Positions 57,610 to 64,000 of a stretch of 64,000 nucleotides of DNA are shown in pieces. The notes below the pieces were generated by a model. The model saw only the letters and a program-made list of their open reading frames with translations, made no database searches and was not told the origin of the DNA. Source of the stretch: Sipunculus nudus. Lineage: Eukaryota; Annelida; Sipuncula; Golfingiida; Sipunculidae. The stretch covers positions 42,859,079 to 42,923,078 of the forward strand of contig CM049309.1 in assembly GCA_026874595.1 (NCBI GenBank). Direction: 5' to 3'. The position numbers were made by a program, and so were the translations under genes. Numbering within the stretch: the stretch's first letter is position 1; each line of letters opens with the position of its first letter.

Positions 57610-60115
57610 AAAGAGAGAGAGAACTTTAATACAGAGAGCTCAAGGTGAATGAAAGGATACACAGGGAGGGAAGGGAGGGAGGGATAGAGAAGAAGTTAGA
57701 TAGGCAAGAAGAGATAGGCAAGAAGGCAAATAGAAGGATGGAGAAAAGTATAATGACAATGAAGCAAATAGAAGGATGGAGAAAAGTTGGCAAGAAGGCA
57801 AACAGAAAATGGAGAAAAGTATGATGGCAAGAATGTAAATAGAAAGATGGAGAAAAGTAGGATGGCAAGAAAGTAATAGAAAGATGGAGAAAAGAAGATG
57901 CTAAGAATGTAAATAGAAAGTAGGAGAAAAGGTAGGATGGAAAGAATGTACATAGAAAGATGGAGAAAAGTAGGATGGTGAGAATGTTAATAGAAAGATG
58001 GAGAAATGTAGGATGGCAAGAATGTAAATAGAAGGATGGAGAAGAATGGGTTGAGGAGAATAGTAGGTAGGCAGTTAGAATGCATGGGAGAGGAAAATGA
58101 CATAAAGGCAAATAGGAGAATGGTTTGAGGAGGATAGTGGGTAGGCAAAAGAATGCATGGAAAAGAAGGAAGACAAGAAAGCAAATAGGAGTATGGGTTG
58201 AGGAGGATGGCAGGTAGGCAATTAGAATACATGGGAGAGGAGAATGACAACAAGGCAAATAGGAGAATGGTTTGAGGAGGATAGTGGGTAGGCAAAAGAA
58301 TGCATGGAAAAGAAGGAAGACAAGAAAGCAAATCAGGAGTATGGGTTCCGGAGGATGGCAGGTAGGCAATTAGAATACATGGGAGAGGAGAATGACAACA
58401 AGGCAAATAGGAGAAAGGGATTAGGAGGATGGTAGAAAGGCAATTAGAATGAGATTGGAGAATTACAAAAAGGCAAAACAGGAGAATGGGTTGAGGAGGA
58501 TAGTAGGAAAGCAATTAGAATGAGAGAGGAGAATGACAAAAAGGCAAAAAGAATGCTATGAAGAGGAGGATGGCAAAAAATGCATGGTGAAGGAGGAAGA
58601 CAAGGAAGCAAATAGAATAATGGGTTGGGAAGGTTGCAAGAAGACAAATAGCACACTAGGGAGAGGAGGATGGTAAGAAGGCAAATAGAATGCTGGGGGA
58701 TGGAGGTTGGCATGAAGGCAAATAGTATAATGGGTTGGGAAGATGGCAAGAAGGCAAATAGCACACTAGGAAGAGGAAAATGGTAGGAAAGCAATTTGAA
58801 TGAGAGAGGAGAAGGACAAAAAGGCAATGGAATGCTATGGAGAGGAGAGGAGGATGGCAAAAATTAAATAGAATGCATGGTGAAGGAGGAAGACAAAGAA
58901 GCAAATAGAATAATGGGTTGGGAAGGTGGCAAGAAGGCAAATAGCACACTAGGGAGAGAAGGATGGTAGGAAGGCAAATAGAATGCTGGGGGATGGAGGA
59001 TGGCAAGAAGGCAAATAGAATAATAGGTTGGGAAGGTGGCAAGAAAACAAATAGCACTCAAGGGAGAGGAGGATGGGAAGAAGGCAAATAGAATGCTAGA
59101 GGATGGAGGATGGCAAGAAGGCAAATAGAATAATGGGTTGGGAAGGTGGCAAGAAGGCAAATAGCACTCTAGGGAGAGGAGGATGGTAAGAAGGCAAATA
59201 GAATGCTAGGGGATGGAGGATGGCAAGAAGGCAAATAGAATAATGGGTTGGGAAGGTGGCAAGAAGGCAAATAGCACTCTAGGGAGAGGAGGATGGTAAG
59301 AAGGCAAATAGAATGCTAGGGGATGGAGGATGGCAAGAAGGCAAATAGAATAATGGGCTGGGAAGGTGGCAAGAAGGCAAATAGCTCACTAGGGAGAGGA
59401 GGATGGTAAGAAGGCAAATAGAATGCTGGGGGATGGAGGTTGGCATGAAGGCAAATAGTATAATGGGTTGGGAAGATGGCAAGAAGGCAAATAGCACACT
59501 AGGAAGAGGAAAATGGTAGGAAAGCAATTTGAATGAGAGAGGAGAAGGACAAAAAGGCAATGGAATGCTATGGAGAGGAGAGGAGGATGGCAAAAATTAA
59601 ATAGAATGCATGGTGAAGGAGGAAGACAAAGAAGCAAATAGAATAATCGGTTGGGAAGGTGGCAAGAAGGCAAATAGCACACTAGGGAGAGAAGGATGGT
59701 AGGAAGGCAAATAGAATGCTGGGGGATGGAGGATGACAAGAAGGCATATAGAATAATGGGTTGGGAAGGTGGCAAGAAGGCAAATAGCACTCAAGGGAGA
59801 GGAGGATGGTAAGAAGGCAAATAGAATGCTAGGGGATGGAGGATGGCAAGAAGGCAAATAGAATAATGGGTTGGGAAGGTGGCAAGAAGGCAAATAGCAC
59901 TCTAGGGAGAGGAGGATGGTAAGAAGGCAAATAGAATGCTAGGGGATGGAGGATGGCAAGAAGGCAAATAGAATAATGGGTTGGGAAGGTGGCAAGAAGG
60001 CAAATAGCACTCTAGGGAGAGGAGGATGGTAAGAAGGCAAATAGAATGCTAGGGGATGGAGGATGGCAAGAAGGCAAATAGAATAATGGGTTGAGTAAGG
60101 TGACAAGAAGGCAGC
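57610..60115 (+). repeat. Purine-rich minisatellite with 110-bp higher-order unit and a 733-bp block duplication
   Basis: Basic units of 36-37 bp (GGATGGCAAGAAGGCAAATA...) differ in their ends: GAATGCTAGGGGATG, GAATAATGGGTTGGG and GCACTCTAGGGAGAG. Three of them make a 110-bp unit, clear at 59171, 59281 and 59391. A larger block starting at 58762 reappears at 59495, a 733-bp period. The left part (57610-58560) is more diverged. Minus-strand open frames, the longest 247 codons, are translated repeats. Confidence 0.95.
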
Positions 60116-60119
60116 TAGA

Positions 60120-63100
60120 AAGCTTGGGGAGAGGAAGAGGAGAGAGAGGGACATGTACTACATTTGCACTGAACTTCTGAACAAAAAGGGAAATAAATGG
60201 TGTCAAGTCTTCTCTACTTGTTATACCATATAACTAGCTGTAATGGGCACTGTAGGCCCTGCAGCTGTTAAGGTGTGGCCCGTGATTATGGTATGTTTTA
60301 CAATAAGGGATTTGCATTTTGAGGAAGATCTGAGGAATATTAACAGAAAACAAAGCTGCTTTCCTCGATTAAATAGATTTAATTAATCTGTAGGCTCTAT
60401 TAATAAAACAAAGCCACTGTGGCAGATTGAAATGTCAAAGACATCATATAGAATCAATGCTGAACAGAAATAGATATGATTCATAAGAGTAGAACAGGAA
60501 TTAAAACAGAATGTTGGAACAGAATAGCCAGAGCTATAGAGATTGCAGGCCTGCCAAATCACTCTTTTTCAAGAGAGTCACTCTTTTATATCAGGATTTC
60601 CTGAAAATGATGCTAATTACTATTTTTTCACTCTTTTTTTAGCAGCACTCTTTTTTTCCCTCTTTTCAGTAATGAAAGAAATCTAATATATTCTGTATCT
60701 GATCTGCTTTAACAGTCCAGTTAGAACAAGAATGGGACATTTCTGATTTTTTTTGTGTGTGCAAATGTCACAACATATGGAAAATGCCCATATCTTTATG
60801 AATTGGGATATGCACCATGTATATTTCTGACTTTGGGAATGATATATATATATATATATATATAATTGTGCTATGCCAAGCACATCTTTATTCAGTCTGT
60901 GATAAAAAGTGGGGAATTGATGCTGTTTTTACTCTTTTTTCACTCTTTATGTCTTCTCTTTTTTATTCTGGAGCAATTACTAATTTTTATGTCATTTACC
61001 ATTGGCAGGCCTGGATTGTCTCTAAAGTCTTGAACACATTTCGACAGACAGCTCTGGCTTATTCTGTTCCAACTAGATTAAAATTTCAGTTGTACAAGAA
61101 CAACTTAGACTGAAAAAATAGCCATAGGTAATTCCCTTCAAAGCAAAAACATGATATTGAACCAAGGTATTAAAGAGTTACCTTATACACAGCTGTGCTT
61201 CTAACCAAGTTACTGTTTAGTAGAAACACTTGGCTAACTCTTGGCTAATTGGCTTACACAGCAGAGTGACAATAGTCTGACTTATTTTACCAAAAAAGGC
61301 TTCAGGGCATTCACTCTGACTAGGGCTAAAACTTTGTAAAGCTTCTGTTGAAGTAAATTGTTGCAGGAAACCTTGCTAATTGGAAGTTTCTTTTGTATAA
61401 ATGGTATACATAGTTCAAAATCAAATATACAAACATATTTATTTTATGCATACAGCAAACACCACTAACACAATATATATGATAAAATATCAGTTTATTG
61501 CAAATATTAAAGATCACATGAATCACATGACCAGTCTTGTAATAACACAAACCAAACTGAGGCTGCATAACAGGTCAGAAAAAAGAATGATCACCTAATT
61601 ATTAGCAGTCCCCTATATACTAACAAATCTTCTAATTATTGAACAATTCAACTAAACTGCCTGTGTCTGAATATGCATCAATCTCTATGGTCCTTCTTTT
61701 ACACCAAGATGTATAAATTATGGAAAGTAATATAAAAAAATAAAAGTTTACAAAAGGTAAATATCATAGTAATATGAGCTGAGAACTGCAGTATCAGTGA
61801 TCAAATTAAATTACTGATGAATAAAGCTAAGTGCCTTGTACCTATTGTTCTGTTGTTCAAGGTGATCGCTCAGTGCCTGAAATAGTTCCGCTTGAGTAGT
61901 CATTTGAGGGCTGGAGGGAAAAACTAAAAACAAGTAAATAATAAATTGTCCATGTGAACAGTAAATTCACCCCATCAGTCAGGATTACATGCCACTAAAG
62001 GAACAAAGGTAAAAACCTAATGCACCTCCTTTATAGGAGAGTGACACTGTGTTGGTGTAGATGAATGGTTCGCTAGCTCCCAGAGGAAAGGCACAGTGTT
62101 TAACAATACATGTTAGTCAGCAGCATCTGTAGGGAGACAGATGTAGATCCTGTAATCAATACATATTGACTGTCATGGCTACAGGACTTCTTTGTAGTTG
62201 GGTAGGTGTCATAAAGCATTGCACAGTCACAGGAAATGTCGAGAATCAGGTTTTATCAAGCATCAGGTGACAGACATCCATAAAAGACCAAAAACTCAGT
62301 TCAACCTCCCGAGGTAGCAAGACCTCTGAAGGTCTCCCTCTGACTCTGCTGACTTATGTGAAGTGTAGGTGCATCTAAATAGAAGAAATTTGTTATCACG
62401 TATATATATATATAAATATTTTTTGTTCCTTTTTGATATAATTGAAGAAATTATTTATTTAAACATTATAATTTTGACTATAATGTTTTAATTTAACCAT
62501 CTATTAACTTTTTATATCACCTTGCATATGGTAAGTCTACTCTGACACAAAGACACATACACTGGTCTTTCAGTCAATTTTTTGCAAGGGCATCACATAT
62601 TGAAGAAGATGTTTATGTAAAAATTGATATTATAATGCAGTCCAATATATTTCAATCACTCTCTCTGATTCTTGCTGAGATAATTCAAAAACTTTAGTCA
62701 AACCATATTCGTTCAAATGCTATATGAACAATATTTTATATCCTCAGGCATGTAAAATATTTCTTTTTCTTTTGCTGCATACCTTATTCACAGGCTGTTA
62801 TTTCTTCACCATGCTTTAAATTTTGATTTTAAATTAGCCTTCTGCCCCTCTGAATTTATAGGGCATATCATATTTGTTTTAAAGAAACTACATTGAAGAC
62901 CATTGATTTGTGTGTAACTGTGGAGTAATAGGGCAATAAAAATAAAAATATTTTTACTAAATGTTTTAGAGAAGGCTTGCAAACTTTGATCGACTACTTA
63001 TTTTTATCTCATCATAAATGAGAAGTAATATCAAATCATACCAGTGTTTCTGTTGGCGGGTCATGTTTCAATCAAATTATTTATTCTTAAGTTAAATAAC

Positions 63101-63420
63101 AGGCTCAAATAGCATAGTAACTAAAAATAACATTCTGATGTCATAAAAAGAGAAAAAGTATGTGAAGCATATCTCCTGATCCATACACATATATGATTTA
63201 AAACAGCTTTATTAAAAGGGTCTTTGTTCATTCTCAGATTTCAGTTATGAACAGTACATGGTTGCTGTTTATTTAAAGACTGACACATTCAATTCACTAG
63301 TTGTGATTGATGTATGTGAATAATGAGTTAACCAAATATGGCAATATGTGGGCAGATCTGAATACAAGAGCACAACATCAACCATCATGTCACTAGGATC
63401 CTGCATGTAACAACCTTACT
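60120..63420. other. Intergenic; no gene seen
   Basis: Contains scattered CACTCTTTTT phrases (60555-60960), an (AT)n run at 60842-60864 and an AT run near 62400. No convincing exon on either strand. Confidence 0.4.
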
Positions 63421-63429
63421 GGGGTGAAG

Positions 63430-63560
63430 GACAAAAGCAGCAGCCCCCCCCCCCCCCCTGCGAAAATAACCCCCTGACAAAAAGCCTCCTGGGACAAAAG
63501 CTCCCGTGGTCAAAAGCCCCCTATCTTAATGATAAAGAAGACAAAAGGTCCCTCCCCCCC
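63430..63560 (+). repeat. Short degenerate repeat of GACAAAAGCCCCC type
   Basis: GACAAAAGC, GACAAAAAGCC, GACAAAAGCTCCC, TCAAAAGCCCCC and GACAAAAGGTCCC follow each other at about 20-30 bp spacing, with a C run inside. Confidence 0.6.
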
Positions 63561-64000
63561 AAAAAAATAAAAATAAAATATATAATGGAGTTTCATACAA
63601 TTAGTGGTTATACATAGGTGATGTCTATATTTACTTAATCTAGAACAACTCAAAATTCAAATTTACTGTATATTTTATATTTTTTGTTAAATATACAATA
63701 GCAATATAAAGGTATACTTCATATAATAACATGAAATACACTAGTAAAGTTATGAAAATACTAATATTCAGATTGATGAAAACTGATAATTTATTCATAA
63801 TAATAATGATGTTTATATTGTTGTTATCAAGTGACTCATTAATTATGTATATAAACAATATTCTTACTGGTACCGCATAGTATTACTTCTGCAATGTACT
63901 GAGCAGGTTTCATTGATAATAAATAAGTTTTACAGAATTTAAAATGTAGTTATTCGATTATTTAAATTAAATTAAATTAAAAAAAGGGGGGGGGGGGCTT

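Noticed and set aside
57626-60206. Minus-strand open frames up to 247 codons, Ser/Pro/Leu-rich
   Set aside because: Translation of the purine-rich minisatellite; no start context, domain or codon pattern independent of the repeat.

Overview
The window looks like nuclear DNA from an animal, AT-rich and with split genes. The best guess for the host is a mollusc, probably a bivalve. That guess rests on repeat styles (pearl/HINE-like elements with tetranucleotide leaders and satellite cores, V-SINE-like elements) and on overall composition, so it is an inference. I found no rRNA, intact tRNA, CRISPR, prokaryotic or viral gene.

Three genes can be rebuilt exon by exon from GT-AG junctions, reading phase and family motifs. 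(1) KTI12, minus strand: five exons from 6211 down to 51, with the 3' half beyond the left edge. It is a P-loop protein of the Elongator / tRNA wobble-uridine pathway. (2) DUT (dUTPase), plus strand: complete in six exons, 9636-25116, 163 aa, with all five dUTPase motifs. (3) A MaoC/hotdog acyl-thioester dehydratase-like gene, plus strand: complete in five exons, 30649-39313, 346 aa, with an N-terminal membrane anchor and the catalytic Asp/His pair.

KTI12 and DUT lie head to head. Their start codons are 3.4 kb apart, and nearly all of that gap is a 3.3-kb foldback-like structure. Its ~0.75-kb inverted arms carry clusters of the palindrome GCTGATCAGC and end close to both start codons. A second inverted pair (4178-4745 and 10229-10815) sits symmetrically outside, in KTI12 intron 3 and DUT intron 1. 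An E2F-like site remains just upstream of the DUT ATG. The simplest reading is an ancestral compact bidirectional promoter that was split by an insertion.

Most of the rest is repeats. 10-25 kb (DUT introns): an element with a 145-bp satellite whose units carry nuclear-receptor DR1/DR2 motifs, a MITE, several copies of a ~1-kb dispersed family ending in a 31-bp palindrome, and a 279-bp dimeric satellite. 25-30.6 kb: intergenic, with a possible SINE and more dispersed repeats. 30.6-39.5 kb: the MaoC-like gene, with three TIR elements in or just after it and a recurring TAGTGTCCGTAGAC motif in intron 1. 39.5-48.8 kb: intergenic, including a SINE split by a LINE-like fragment with 36-bp target duplications. 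48.8-52.5 kb: a 38-44-bp minisatellite. 52.7-57.3 kb: dispersed repeats, a CT tract and a possible TATA promoter with a first exon. 57.6-60.1 kb: a purine-rich higher-order minisatellite. 60.1-64 kb: little recognisable.
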